From NCBI RefSeq assembly GCF_016495725.1, contig NZ_CP054705.1, forward strand, positions 2,356,001-2,420,000: a stretch of DNA of 64,000 nucleotides. The letters run 5' to 3'. The notes beneath the pieces were generated by a model. That model searched no databases and was not told the origin of the DNA. It saw nothing but the letters and a program-made list of their open reading frames with translations. This document shows, in pieces, positions 7,433 to 16,140 of this stretch; position 1 is the first letter of the stretch; every line of letters begins with the position of its first letter. This DNA is from Salicibibacter cibarius. GTDB taxonomy: Bacteria; Bacillota; Bacilli; Bacillales; Marinococcaceae. A program made the position numbers and the translations under genes.

Positions 7433-8626
7433 TCACCCTCTTACTTCCTCACCCTGAAACAATGACTTATCTTCCACCTTGTGCGTTAGGATCGTGAGGA
7501 ACATGCCAAATGCAATCATTCCTGCCGCCACGAAAGTAATCATCGTATACGTTAACCCGGCACTCAACAACAACGATCCGAGTGCTGCGCCAATGGCATT
7601 CGCGAGATTGAACACAGAAGCCGCGATGGTGCCGGAGAGCGAAGGTGCTTCTTTTGCCGCAAGAATTATCTTAGTATTTAAAATTGGCGTCGTGCCAAAC
7701 GTTCCCGCGCCAAACAAAAAGGCCATAACGAAGGCGAGGACCGAAAATTGCAAGATGGATGTGAACATTGCAAGCACAATAGCCAACAAACCCAAAACAG
7801 TGATAAGTCTCTCGGTTAAACGATTGGGATGAATGTTTCCGGAAGCAAAATTGCCGATAACTGCCCCAAGACCAAAGAAAAATAACCCCGCTGTCACCCC
7901 TGTCACGCCAAAATCGGCAAACTCCCGGAGCATCGGCTCTTTAAACGTATAAGCCGTGAATACACCGGAAAATCCAAAGATGATTATGGCAATGACCATA
8001 AGGACATTTTTATTTTTAAAAATACCAAGTTCCTTTTTCAAGTTCGGAGCCTCGGACTGTTTCGTGTTTGGAGTGACCGTCGCAAGACCGATCAACGTTA
8101 TAAAACCAAGAATAGCCATGAACCAGAATACGAATCTCCAGTCAAACATGCCGCCGAGAAAAGAGCCGAACGGCACTCCGAGCATCACGGCAATGGTAAG
8201 GCCGCCCTGAACCATAGCGATTGCCCCTGTCCGTTTTTCCGGAGGGGACATATTCATGGCCAGAGACATACATAAGCCAAAGAATGGAGCATGCATGGCA
8301 GCCGAGGTCAATCTAGACAGCAATAAAACGTCAAAGTTTGGAGCGGTTGCCGCCATAATGTTACTGGCGACAAATATAGCCATAAGACCAACAAGCAATG
8401 GTTTTGGCGGGAATTTAATCGTTATGATGCGAAGGAGCGGACCGAAGATCGCCACACTAATCGCATAAACCGTTAACAGCAATCCTGTCGTTGATACGTC
8501 AACGTTCAGATCTTCCGCAAATTGCGTGAGCAAGCCTGTCACGACATATTCGGTCATGCCAACGCCGAATGTGCCAAGCATAAAAATGGTTAAAATCGTT
8601 TTCCTGGAAAAGGTTACGCCCATCAT
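7433..8626 (-). CDS. MFS transporter, DHA-type drug/metabolite exporter
   Basis: About 397 residues with 12 predicted hydrophobic segments, from ATG 8626; upstream in-frame codons to 8776 lack an RBS and read as non-membrane sequence, while GGGGTG precedes 8626. The first helix T-I-F-M-L-G-T-F-G-V-G-M-T-E-Y-V-V-T-G-L-L carries the T-E-Y signature of the AraJ/YdhP-like sugar-efflux and drug exporter branch, and the loop P-P-E-K-R-T-G-A-I-A follows helix 4. It probably expels small organic compounds by proton exchange; the substrate is not predictable. It converges with the frameshifted oxidoreductase, 12 bases away, with no room for a separate terminator. Confidence 0.85.
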   Translation of the reverse strand: MMGVTFSRKTILTIFMLGTFGVGMTEYVVTGLLTQFAEDLNVDVSTTGLLLTVYAISVAIFGPLLRIITIKFPPKPLLVGLMAIFVASNIMAATAPNFDVLLLSRLTSAAMHAPFFGLCMSLAMNMSPPEKRTGAIAMVQGGLTIAVMLGVPFGSFLGGMFDWRFVFWFMAILGFITLIGLATVTPNTKQSEAPNLKKELGIFKNKNVLMVIAIIIFGFSGVFTAYTFKEPMLREFADFGVTGVTAGLFFFGLGAVIGNFASGNIHPNRLTERLITVLGLLAIVLAMFTSILQFSVLAFVMAFLFGAGTFGTTPILNTKIILAAKEAPSLSGTIAASVFNLANAIGAALGSLLLSAGLTYTMITFVAAGMIAFGMFLTILTHKVEDKSLFQGEEVRG

Positions 8627-9009
8627 GGTCCAACACCCCTTTGTTTCCTCTGTTTTTGAAATCACAAGAAAACATCCTACACCATATGCGGGGAGGTGTC
8701 TAGCCCTTTTTAAAATGAATGGCAAATGACATAATTGGCAACAAGCTGTATGAAACTTCTCCTTGATTTTTATCAACTTCAGGCGAGAAATCCACAGTTC
8801 CCCCGATGTTACGGTTGTATCTGACAGACACTTTCATAGAAGGTGTTGATGCAAGGGCGTTTCACACACTGCGATCGGCCAAGGGGAAAAATTTCTGTAA
8901 TAGAGTACTTAACATATTGCTTCAAACATATAACAGACGTATACAGTTGGACAAATCCGTGAAAGATGGAGTAGTGCAAAACTTTGAATCGATGGAGGGA
9001 CCACCACTT

Positions 9010-9309
9010 ATGAACACGAAAGATGTTCTCATTGGAATGGGGATTGGTGTTGCCGTAGGTGTAACGACAACATTGCTTTCCACGCCAAAATCAGGAAAAG
9101 AACTGCGGAATGATATCGGGGAAAAATCAACAAGAGCAAAGGAGAAGACGTCAACGTTCGCCAATATAGTGACTGAACAGTCAAGTCAAGTTAAAAGCCA
9201 AATGCAACATGCAGCCAGCCAATTGAAGAACGAGCTTAAAAAAAATTCTGTGCCACCCTTGAATGACACAGAGACAAACGAAGGTCAAAAACAAAAAAAG
9301 GCTGAATAA
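9010..9309 (+). CDS. YtxH-like small membrane-associated stress protein
   Basis: A 99-residue protein from ATG 9010, preceded by GGAGGG; the longer open frame from 8806 has no support. An N-terminal hydrophobic segment (V-L-I-G-M-G-I-G-V-A-V-G-V-T-T-T-L-L) is followed by T-P-K-S-G-K-E-L-R, the hallmark of the YtxH family, and then a long charged helix likely to form a coiled coil. In B. subtilis ytxH belongs to the general stress regulon; regulation here cannot be read. A strong terminator follows directly. Confidence 0.8.
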   Translation: MNTKDVLIGMGIGVAVGVTTTLLSTPKSGKELRNDIGEKSTRAKEKTSTFANIVTEQSSQVKSQMQHAASQLKNELKKNSVPPLNDTETNEGQKQKKAE

Positions 9310-9313
9310 ATGG

Positions 9314-9350
9314 GAAGAAGAATGAGCTAAAAGCTCATTCTTCTTTTTTC
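9314..9350 (+). terminator. Intrinsic terminator after the YtxH-like gene
   Basis: Stem of 14-15 bp (GAAGAAGAATGAGCT and complement) with a 3-base loop, followed by a run of T. It is 5 bases past the stop codon. Confidence 0.9.
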
Positions 9351-9381
9351 TTTTTTGAAATCATTTACTTTCTGAAGAGTG

Positions 9382-9681
9382 TTATTCATCATCACGGTGT
9401 TTCGAATTTTTACCGGTACGTTCTCTCGCTTTTCTATATAATTTTCCGGGTGCTTCAGATGTTTTGCCAATAGCATCATTCGCTTTATTGGCTGTGCCTT
9501 TGAGAATTTTTCCTGAAGAATCCGTTGCTTTGCCTACCAACCCTCCTTCTCCTGAAACCGATTTGATCACGCGGCCTGCGGAATCAACCGTATTGCCAAA
9601 AAGATCGGTCGCTTCTTTTGATGTCTTTTTGACAAAGTTATCGTCTTGCTCTTCATTTTTGCCATTTCTTTCATCACTCAT
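9382..9681 (-). CDS. Small hydrophilic protein with degenerate repeats, unknown function
   Basis: A 99-residue, highly charged and glycine/serine-rich protein without hydrophobic segments. Three or four degenerate repeats of about 16 residues are visible: D-S-A-G-R-V-I-K, D-S-S-G-K-I-L-K-G and E-A-P-G-K-L-Y-R-K share an x-x-(A/S/P)-G-(K/R)-(V/I/L)-x-K pattern. The composition resembles LEA-like or hydrophilin proteins that protect against desiccation or salt. It is convergent with the YtxH-like gene and shares the 9314-9350 hairpin region as possible terminator. No family assigned. Confidence 0.65.
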   Translation of the reverse strand: MSDERNGKNEEQDDNFVKKTSKEATDLFGNTVDSAGRVIKSVSGEGGLVGKATDSSGKILKGTANKANDAIGKTSEAPGKLYRKARERTGKNSKHRDDE

Positions 9682-9816
9682 GAGCCATACCCCCTTTTTT
9701 GATCCTCATTAGAGATTATGCAAATTGCTTCACGATATGATTTTTCACAAAATGCAGAGGTGTGCCGGAACCCATGTAACACGAAAAGGCCGGGTTACCC
9801 CGACCGATCTGTCCGT

Positions 9817-12222
9817 TTAATCATCGGATTCTTCGTCCTCTGCATCCTCATTATTTTCCTCATCCTCATCATCTTCGTCTTCCTCTTCTTCTTCGTCCTC
9901 CTCTTCTTCGTCTTCCTCTTCTTCTTCGTCTTCCTCTTCTTCTTCGTCTTCCTCCTCTTCTTCGTCTTCCTCCTCTTCTTCGTCTTCCTCCTCTTCTTCG
10001 TCTTCCTCCTCTTCTTCGTCTTCCTCCTCTTCTTCGTCTTCCTCTTCTTCTTCGTCTTCCTCTTCTTCTTCGTCTTCCTCCTCTTCTTCGTCTTCCTCTT
10101 CCTCCTCTTCGTCTTCTTCATCTTCTTCGTCTTCCTCTTCTTCCGGTTCTTCTTCTTCTATTCCTTCTTCCTCCGGTGTTTCCGGTGTCTCTTCTTCCGT
10201 TCCTTCCTCATCCGCTTCCTCGGTTACTTGTGCCGGGGGATCTTCACATCGATAAAGTTCACCGTCAGTCTCACAAACGGAATTCGGTCGTGAGAAATCT
10301 TCCGTTTCCTCGCCTTCGTGAACATTTGCCATTATGATACGAAAAATGTCCTGAGCAATATTCCGTTCTTCATCGCTTAAATAGCCGCTGTCTCGTCCGC
10401 CGCCGAACCCAGTCCAAACAGCTGCCGTATAATTAGTCGTGTAACCGTTAAACCAAACATCCGGCACACCCCCGTCAGGAACATCAAAATCCCCTAGTTC
10501 TTCCTGGGTGAAATTCGAAGTTCCTGTCTTTCCGGCTAGCGGCAGTCCTTCAATATTCGCACGTTGCCCGGTTCCGGAAGAAGTGTCCACAACACCTTTA
10601 AGCATATCCGACATCATATAAGCGGTCGATTCATACATCACTTGGTCCGATTCAGGCGAACCTTCTATTTCATCTCCGTCTTGAAATTCTACTTTTCGTA
10701 CGCTATGAGGTTCATTATAGGTTCCTTCATTTCCAAACGCGGCATAGGCGCCGGCCATGTCCAAACTGGATATGCCATCGGAAAAGCCCCCCAGGACAGA
10801 ACTCTCGGTAATATCCTGATCAAAGTCGAAGCCGAGACTTTCGGCAAACGACTGGGCATCGTCCAAGCCCACAGCCTGAATCGCCTTTACAGCCGGAACA
10901 TTGATCGAGCGCACAAGCGCTTCTCGCATGGAGACTTCGCCACTATAACTGTCCCCATAATTGCCAAAGGAAGTCCCATCCGAATACTCATGCGGTTCAT
11001 CGACAATGGTTTCTCCGGTATGCCAACCCAATTCTTCAATCACCGGACCGTAACCAAGGATAGGCTTGACCGTTGATCCCGGTGAGCCGCTAGCGGCAGT
11101 CGCGTAATTCAAGCCCCTTTCCTCTTCTATTTCCTCGCGATTACCCACCATTGCACGTATCGCGCCGGTTTCCGTGTCAAGAAGGGAAAAACCTACTTGG
11201 AACTCGTCATTATCGGGATACTGCGAAATATATTCATCGCTTTGAATAACATCCTGTGCGATTTCCTGCGCGTCCGGATCAATCGTCGTATATATGTCAA
11301 AGCCGGCGGCATACAGATCCGCACTCTCAATCCCATCAATATTTTCCACCTCTGCCATTACCTGGTCAATAATCGATTGATAAGCGACATTTTCCGGTGG
11401 CGTATAATCCAACTGATCTTCGATGTCCACAGACATGGCGTCTGTTGCTTCCTCTTCGCTAATGAAGTCATGCTCCTCCATCAGGGAAAGGATTAAATCT
11501 CTGCGTTCTTCCGCCTCCCCAGGGTTATTTTGTGGATTGTAATAGGAAGGCCGTCGCGGGATAGCTGCCAAGACGGCAGCATCGGCGACCGTAAGTTCGT
11601 CCAGATCTTCTTTATTAAAATAACGAATCGCGGCTTCTCCAACCCCCCATGCAGAACTGTCGAAGTAACTGCTATTCAAATACATTTCCAGGATCTCATC
11701 TTTCGTGTATTCCCGCTCCATTTGCAAAGCGAGCCATTGTTCCTGCACTTTTCGATCCATTGTTTGCTCGGGGGATAGGAAGGCTTGTTTTATAAGCTGC
11801 TGGGTGATGGTACTTGCGCCCTCAGACCCAAACCCATCGGTAATATTCGAGACAATCGCACCGCCAATCCGGCGGATGTCAATGCCACTGTGTTCATAAA
11901 AACGATAGTCTTCCACCGCGATGAAAGCATCCTTGAGATGTTCGGGCATTTCATCAATTTCCCGATAGGTACGATTTTCCGTTCCCAGCAATCGCCCGAG
12001 TTCATTATCATTCATATCATAAATCGTTGCCCCTTCGGCAAAAACCAGTTCCTCTGCATTAAGCGCAGGAGCATCCGAAATCATTGAAGCCCCTACCGCT
12101 ATTATCGCTGCCATACCAACGACCATGGTCCCTAAGATAATGAATAACACTTTTTTAAGCGTGGACCGTCTTTTCTTCTCTCCAGCACGACGTTTCTCCG
12201 TTCGCGAACGGTGTTCCGCCAT
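9817..12222 (-). CDS. Class A penicillin-binding protein (PBP1A type) with long acidic tail
   Basis: An 801-residue bifunctional peptidoglycan synthase: cytoplasmic basic N-terminus, membrane anchor at about 23-48, glycosyltransferase 51 domain with V-E-D-Y-R-F-Y-E-H (catalytic Glu103 region) and S-T-I-T-Q-Q-L-I-K, then the transpeptidase with S383-T-V-K386, S439-I-N441 and K565-T-G567. All catalytic motifs are intact. After residue 660 the chain becomes almost purely Asp/Glu, with about a dozen D-E-E-E-E-E repeats to the end. That tail would lie outside the membrane next to the wall. Start ATG 12222 follows GGAGGAATAGTTGA. Normal relatives end near residue 680. Confidence 0.93.
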   Translation of the reverse strand: MAEHRSRTEKRRAGEKKRRSTLKKVLFIILGTMVVGMAAIIAVGASMISDAPALNAEELVFAEGATIYDMNDNELGRLLGTENRTYREIDEMPEHLKDAFIAVEDYRFYEHSGIDIRRIGGAIVSNITDGFGSEGASTITQQLIKQAFLSPEQTMDRKVQEQWLALQMEREYTKDEILEMYLNSSYFDSSAWGVGEAAIRYFNKEDLDELTVADAAVLAAIPRRPSYYNPQNNPGEAEERRDLILSLMEEHDFISEEEATDAMSVDIEDQLDYTPPENVAYQSIIDQVMAEVENIDGIESADLYAAGFDIYTTIDPDAQEIAQDVIQSDEYISQYPDNDEFQVGFSLLDTETGAIRAMVGNREEIEEERGLNYATAASGSPGSTVKPILGYGPVIEELGWHTGETIVDEPHEYSDGTSFGNYGDSYSGEVSMREALVRSINVPAVKAIQAVGLDDAQSFAESLGFDFDQDITESSVLGGFSDGISSLDMAGAYAAFGNEGTYNEPHSVRKVEFQDGDEIEGSPESDQVMYESTAYMMSDMLKGVVDTSSGTGQRANIEGLPLAGKTGTSNFTQEELGDFDVPDGGVPDVWFNGYTTNYTAAVWTGFGGGRDSGYLSDEERNIAQDIFRIIMANVHEGEETEDFSRPNSVCETDGELYRCEDPPAQVTEEADEEGTEEETPETPEEEGIEEEEPEEEEDEEDEEDEEEEEEDEEEEEDEEEEEDEEEEEDEEEEEDEEEEEDEEEEEDEEEEEDEEEEEDEEEEEDEEEEEDEEEEDEEEEEDEDDEDEENNEDAEDEESDD
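9872..10130 (-). repeat. 18-bp tandem repeat coding the DEEEEE tail
   Basis: A run of near-identical 18-base units, on the plus strand reading TTCGTCTTCCTCCTCTTC with CTC/CTT variants, about a dozen copies in phase with the reading frame. Copy number is prone to change by slippage without breaking the frame. The opposite strand also stays open, which is a trivial consequence of the repeat. Confidence 0.9.
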
Positions 12223-13156
12223 TCAACTATTCCTCCAATTACAAACCGATGAATTTAGTAGAATATACATACTCTTCTTCCCCATAACTTTTATGATAAT
12301 ACGACTCTTTTTCTATTAAAACATATTCGCTTGCTGATTTTTGTCAAATGTTGAAAAGCCTATGCCTTTTTCTCATTGCTGCGCCCTTCGGCCAAAAGCT
12401 CGGGATATAACGATTTCAACGTTTCATAAGTTCTTTCCCACGAAATTATCAAGGCTTTCACCACCTGTTTTTCCGAATTCAATACAATAAACGTTTAAAA
12501 ACCGCATCCTTTGATTCCCCTCGGTTGTCGCGTATATTCCAAAAGCTTAACTGATCACCTTTTTGATATCAATCCTCTGAATGGATGATTCCGTTTGCTC
12601 TTTTTCAATTATCATTCGATAAAATTCGGTCAAAAGCTTCAAACGTTAATTGAAAAGGAATAATTCCCTGTTTTTGATGGATGTGAACAGTTCATATCAT
12701 TAGACTCTCAGTTTTGTGAAAACGATTCTATGTATTTCATATACATCTCCATTTTGAAATCAAATTGTCTTTCTTATTTAGGGACTGCTTCACAAAGGAA
12801 AATAATAGAATATCAGCATTTTCCGTTAATGCTGTCAAATCTAGATGCAAGAAAATCCATCCTATAAGCAGAACAACCCTTGCTCTTCTGGCAATGTACA
12901 CAAGAATGACGCTGCAATGGCGTAGACATCAAAACGGACGCGACAAGACCCCGCAGCGCCGGTTTTGCGCGAGGAGGCTTGACCGTTCGTCCGCAGAAAA
13001 CGAAACCATGGGAGCGGCACCCCGGCTTCAAAATCCATTCCAATAGTCAAATTCCGAGCGATAGAGGATATAGGTTATTACATAGGTAAAAAATGGAAGG
13101 ATAAAAACAGATAAAAGGGTAAGAAAGAGTAATGACAAATTATAAAACGGGTGAAC
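12223..13156. other. Long intergenic region upstream of the PBP and sda genes
   Basis: No gene is supported here. It holds the promoter of the PBP gene (not placed) and a GC-rich patch at about 12905-13025 (containing ACGCGACAAGACCCCGCAG and GGAGCGGCACCCCGGC) that resembles dispersed intergenic repeat elements of Bacillus relatives. The word AAGACCCCGCA recurs inverted near 3690. Confidence 0.4.
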
Positions 13157-13273
13157 ATGAATTATATATCTGATGAACTTCTCCTTGAAGCCTACGATTA
13201 CGCTAAAATGTTGAACTTAGATCCAGCTTTTATTAAACTGCTTGAAAAAGAAATTAAACGCCGCGGTTTATAA
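13157..13273 (+). CDS. sda: Sporulation inhibitor Sda-like peptide
   Basis: A 38-codon gene reading M-N-Y-I-S-D-E-L-L-L-E-A-Y, then A-K-M-L-N-L-D-P-A-F-I-K-L-L and ending E-I-K-R-R-G-L. This follows B. subtilis Sda almost position by position (S-D-E-L-L-I-E-S-Y ... F-I-E-L-I-E-N-E-I-K-R-R). Sda is a helical hairpin that binds KinA/KinB dimerisation domains and blocks autophosphorylation, stopping entry into sporulation when replication is perturbed. The C-terminal extension of longer homologues is missing. ATG 13157 has only a weak GGTG upstream; GTG 13151 is an alternative. No DnaA box was seen upstream, unlike the B. subtilis gene. Confidence 0.85.
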   Translation: MNYISDELLLEAYDYAKMLNLDPAFIKLLEKEIKRRGL

Positions 13274-13290
13274 ACACCGCAGTATTTTTT
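13263..13290 (+). terminator. Terminator overlapping the sda stop codon
   Basis: A short stem GCGGT/ACCGC around the stop codon is followed by AGTATTTTTTATG. Weak stem, but position and T-run fit. Confidence 0.55.
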
Positions 13291-13371
13291 ATGCACTAAT
13301 CTTACCCTTTCATTAAAGATCGTTATCCAAATTGGTAAAAGTATTCTTCATGAAGTAGTATCCCCAACCGC

Positions 13372-14061
13372 TTAAGCGTTGTACCCCTTTCCATCATCAA
13401 CCATAACTTGATGGTTTTTATCCCAAACGGTCGCAAAAAAGACATCTTCCAGTTTTTTATACCCTTTTTCATTCAATTGGGATCTTAACCATCGTTCATC
13501 TCGATAAAGGAGCTTTAAATTTTCATGTTGGATGATCCCTTCAACCACTACAGTAATAGGGAATCCAGCTTTTTCAACATCCACATTTAAATCTTTGCGT
13601 GTAACAGGATGAACATCTTCTTTCAGCACAACACTAAGGTCTCCAAAAGGTTCAAGAATGGCATATTGAATGTTTTTTATGTCTAGATATCCCTTACTCC
13701 TCAGACTAGAAAGCAACTCAATTAAGGAATAACGATTTTTCTTCAAATTTGATTTAATGATTTTCCCATGCTTGATGAAAATCACAGGTTCGCCTACCAC
13801 TAAATGGTGAAATTTCCGAAGAAGGCTTAACCTCGCCATGGAATAGTGCAAAACCCCTACGGTGATAACCCCCAAAATTGACTGAAGGAGCGTATTTATT
13901 TCAATAGGTGCTGTGGCAATGATAACCAAAAAAAAGACAGCCACTAAGTCATGAGGGGTGATTTGTGAAAAGGCGGAGTGCCCAAACATGCGAATAATGA
14001 ATAAGGTTAAAAGGAATAGGACAATAATTTCAACGATAAACACTAAGGCCACCTCGAACAC
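13372..14061 (-). CDS. DUF421 membrane protein (YetF/YrbG type)
   Basis: A 229-residue protein with three N-terminal membrane helices (about 4-25, 38-58, 60-80), including I-R-M-F-G and I-T-P-H-D-L-V-A-V-F-F-L motifs of the DUF421 family, and a C-terminal soluble part with K-S-N-L-K-K-N-R-Y-S, L-E-P-F-G-D-L-S-V and V-V-E-G-I-I. In Bacillus several paralogues are made in the forespore or mother cell (YetF/YkjA-like), and some help spore stability. A second DUF421 gene occurs at 38047. It stands alone; the gene to its right is an IS110 transposase reading away. Confidence 0.85.
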   Translation of the reverse strand: MFEVALVFIVEIIVLFLLTLFIIRMFGHSAFSQITPHDLVAVFFLVIIATAPIEINTLLQSILGVITVGVLHYSMARLSLLRKFHHLVVGEPVIFIKHGKIIKSNLKKNRYSLIELLSSLRSKGYLDIKNIQYAILEPFGDLSVVLKEDVHPVTRKDLNVDVEKAGFPITVVVEGIIQHENLKLLYRDERWLRSQLNEKGYKKLEDVFFATVWDKNHQVMVDDGKGYNA

Positions 14062-14248
14062 AATACGATTTCTTTCGTTTCCCTCTTCTTATAGTTTGTA
14101 CATTCAGCCATCTTATACAGCAGAAGCTATAAAACGACCGTTAACCATTTTCGAGCGGAATAGTCCGATCATATATGTTTTTACACAAATAATGCCCACT
14201 AAAAGGAGCATTCCTGTTAGGGGAAATATTGAGCTTTGAACACAAAAG

Positions 14249-14322
14249 AGTCCCCTTGGTATAGTACGGAGTGTCCGATGATAACTCATCGACCTCTAAA
14301 TTGATAACTACCAAGGAGGACT
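14249..14322 (+). promoter_or_regulatory. Hairpin that can hide the IS110 transposase RBS
   Basis: AGTCCCCTTGGTA at 14249-14261 pairs with TACCAAGGAGGACT at 14309-14322 apart from one bulged A. The 3' arm contains the ribosome binding site AAGGAGGA of the transposase, so folding would block translation, for example on read-through RNA from outside. The loop could also belong to the noncoding RNA expected at one end of IS110-family elements. Confidence 0.55.
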
Positions 14323-14326
14323 CACC

Positions 14327-15607
14327 ATGAATGATACACAAAATGAAAAGCTCGCTCAAATCACCCCGGAAACACTCGTCATCGGTATCGACATCGCTAA
14401 GAACAAACATGTTGCTCGAGCCATTGATGATCGCGGCTTCGAATTTGGGAAACGCATCACGTTCACAAACGATCGTGAAGGCTTTGAAAAGCTTCTACGC
14501 TGGGTTGAAGAACACCAAGCGGATCATCAAAAAACACACGTGATGGTCGGTATGGAGCCCACCGGCCACTACTGGTTTAGCTTGGCGGATTACCTTGACT
14601 CGTGCGGCCATCAGCTCGTGTTGGTCAACCCCTCGCACGTTAAACGGCTCAAGGAAATCGATGATCATTCGCCAAGTAAAAACGACACCAAAGATGCGAT
14701 GGTCATTGCCAAACAGGTGAAGGACGGGCGATACTCCGTTCCGAACCTTCTCGAAGGTATTTACGCCGAATTGCGGGAAGGCATCAAATTAAGAGATCAG
14801 CTCGTGCAATTAAAAAACCAGACCGAAGGCCGGGTTCAAAATTGGCTGCACCGTTACTTCCCGGAATTTGAGCAGGTGTTTAAAGACTGGGATGGCGTCA
14901 GTGCTTTGGCCACTTTGCGAACGTTTCCTCTTCCCCAAGCGATTGCGGAGACGACACCGGAAGCCATCGTAGACACATGGAAAGCCTATGCTAAGCGACA
15001 CGCCGGATTCGCTCGAGCCCAAAAGCTTCATGAGGCCGCTGAAAAAAGTGTAGGCATCACCGCAGGGCTTCGCTTTGCCCATCAAGAGTTGGAGGCGTTA
15101 CTGGATCAGTATGAGCTTTACACTCGGCAACTCGAGACATTGGAAGCGCAATTGACTGAACAGCTTGAGCATCTCCCTGGCGCCGAACAAATGAGGGATA
15201 TCAAAGGCTTAGGCGACATGACCATTGCCGCTTTCTTTGCCGAAGTTGGGGATATTCACCAGTACCGTCATCCCAAACAGCTGATCAGTCTGGCCGGCCT
15301 AGATTTAAAAGAGAACAGCTCAGGGGTTTACAAGGGCCAAACCACCATTAGTAAACGAGGACGGAGTCGATTACGCCGCATTCTATTTTTAGCGATTCGG
15401 CCGCTCGTCAATCATAATGACACGTTTCGCGCCCTTCATCATGAGCTCACGCAGCGTTCAGACCGCCCTCTGACAAAGATGCAGTCGTTGATCGCCCTGT
15501 GCGGTAAACTTCTGAAAGTCTTGTTTGTCATCGGGCAACGCGAATGCCCCTTTGATGGAGCGAAGCTCCTTCAAGATCGGAAGTGTTCCCAGACACAAGC
15601 CGCGTAA
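14327..15607 (+). CDS. IS110 family transposase (DEDD recombinase)
   Basis: A 426-residue IS110-type recombinase. The RuvC-like N-terminal half has I-G-I-D-I-A-K-N-K-H (first Asp), G-M-E-P-T-G-H-Y-W (Glu) and N-D-T-K-D-A-M-V-I-A (Asp pair). The C-terminal domain with a conserved serine region has I-K-G-L-G-D-M-T-I-A helix-hairpin-helix, S-L-A-G-L-D and S-K-R-G-R-S-R-L-R-R. Length and motifs are complete, so it may be active. IS110-family enzymes are guided by a bridge RNA from the element's noncoding end. The element boundaries could not be set because no clear terminal repeats are visible. Confidence 0.93.
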   Translation: MNDTQNEKLAQITPETLVIGIDIAKNKHVARAIDDRGFEFGKRITFTNDREGFEKLLRWVEEHQADHQKTHVMVGMEPTGHYWFSLADYLDSCGHQLVLVNPSHVKRLKEIDDHSPSKNDTKDAMVIAKQVKDGRYSVPNLLEGIYAELREGIKLRDQLVQLKNQTEGRVQNWLHRYFPEFEQVFKDWDGVSALATLRTFPLPQAIAETTPEAIVDTWKAYAKRHAGFARAQKLHEAAEKSVGITAGLRFAHQELEALLDQYELYTRQLETLEAQLTEQLEHLPGAEQMRDIKGLGDMTIAAFFAEVGDIHQYRHPKQLISLAGLDLKENSSGVYKGQTTISKRGRSRLRRILFLAIRPLVNHNDTFRALHHELTQRSDRPLTKMQSLIALCGKLLKVLFVIGQRECPFDGAKLLQDRKCSQTQAA

Positions 15608-16067
15608 AGCAAGCAGCAGGAACCATGTTTTCTTGTAAAAACCAGCCATTTTCTTGTCTATGGAACAAACACCAACAGTGCCGAGGCGGCATTCATTTTA
15701 TCCATTCGGGCCTAGACCCAGCAAAGGAGCATAGCCGCCCCCACCACATGGATACGCCGGACGAAGGAATGTGTGGATCATCACCATCCAGCGATATATG
15801 GGAGGTTAAGCGACCATGTATGAAGTGGGCGAATATCAAGCGCACGGTCACCTAATTTTTCCCAACCCCTAGGGGTTGGGTGAGAGGATAGACTCCGGGA
15901 TGGAATATCATTCCTTCCATTCAAGAATATTCATGAAGTGAAGGGCACGCTCTGGTGTTACTAAATCCTAAGGGCATGAAATTCTAAGAAATCAAGAGCA
16001 TATGGAAGAATATTTAATTACAAAGAGGGTACATGAACAGAACAACACCGAGGAATTATTAATACAG
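15608..16067. other. Noncoding flank of the IS110 gene, with a 20-bp palindrome
   Basis: About 250 bases of GC-rich, structured sequence directly after the transposase (15608-15860) could be the element's right end, including bridge RNA if it is an IS1111-like arrangement. A perfect 20-base palindrome (CCCAACCCCTAGGGGTTGGG) lies at 15861-15880; it has T residues before it but no T-run after it. To its right no gene is supported. Confidence 0.4.
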
Positions 16068-16140
16068 ATAGGTAAGGGTTTGAAGTTATCGTCCCCTTTT
16101 CCCCCGCACGTGCGACTTTCACCGCATACGGCGTCCAACT
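16068..16140 (-). ncRNA. Group II intron 3' remnant (domains V-VI)
   Basis: On the minus strand, about 16137 down to 16102, the sequence GCCGTATGCGGTGAAAGTCG and its continuation CACGTGCGG fold as a domain V hairpin with GAAA loop and two-base bulge, close to the textbook domain V. It is followed by GGGGAAAAG, GATAACTTCAAAC and CTTACCTAT, a domain VI and 3' end shared with the intron at 50040. The rest of the intron (5' domains, maturase) is absent, so this is a relic. Confidence 0.65.

Noticed and set aside
7479-8729. Chain of plus-strand frames opposite the MFS gene
   Set aside because: Antisense shadows: low-complexity Ile/Ala/Thr/Pro composition mirroring membrane codons, no RBS.
9718-10293. 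Open frames on the plus strand and in a second minus-strand frame across the PBP tail (Phe/Val/Leu-rich and Lys/Arg-rich)
   Set aside because: They result from the 18-bp GA/CT repeat having no stop codons in several frames; no RBS and no family resemblance.
12765-13050. Overlapping frames on both strands in the GC-rich patch upstream of sda
   Set aside because: Three frames are open together because the patch is GC-rich and repeat-like; none has an RBS or family resemblance.
15861-15880. Intrinsic terminator for the IS110 transposase
   Set aside because: Perfect palindrome but T residues precede rather than follow it on the plus strand, and A residues follow on the minus strand; it is also 250 bases from the stop.
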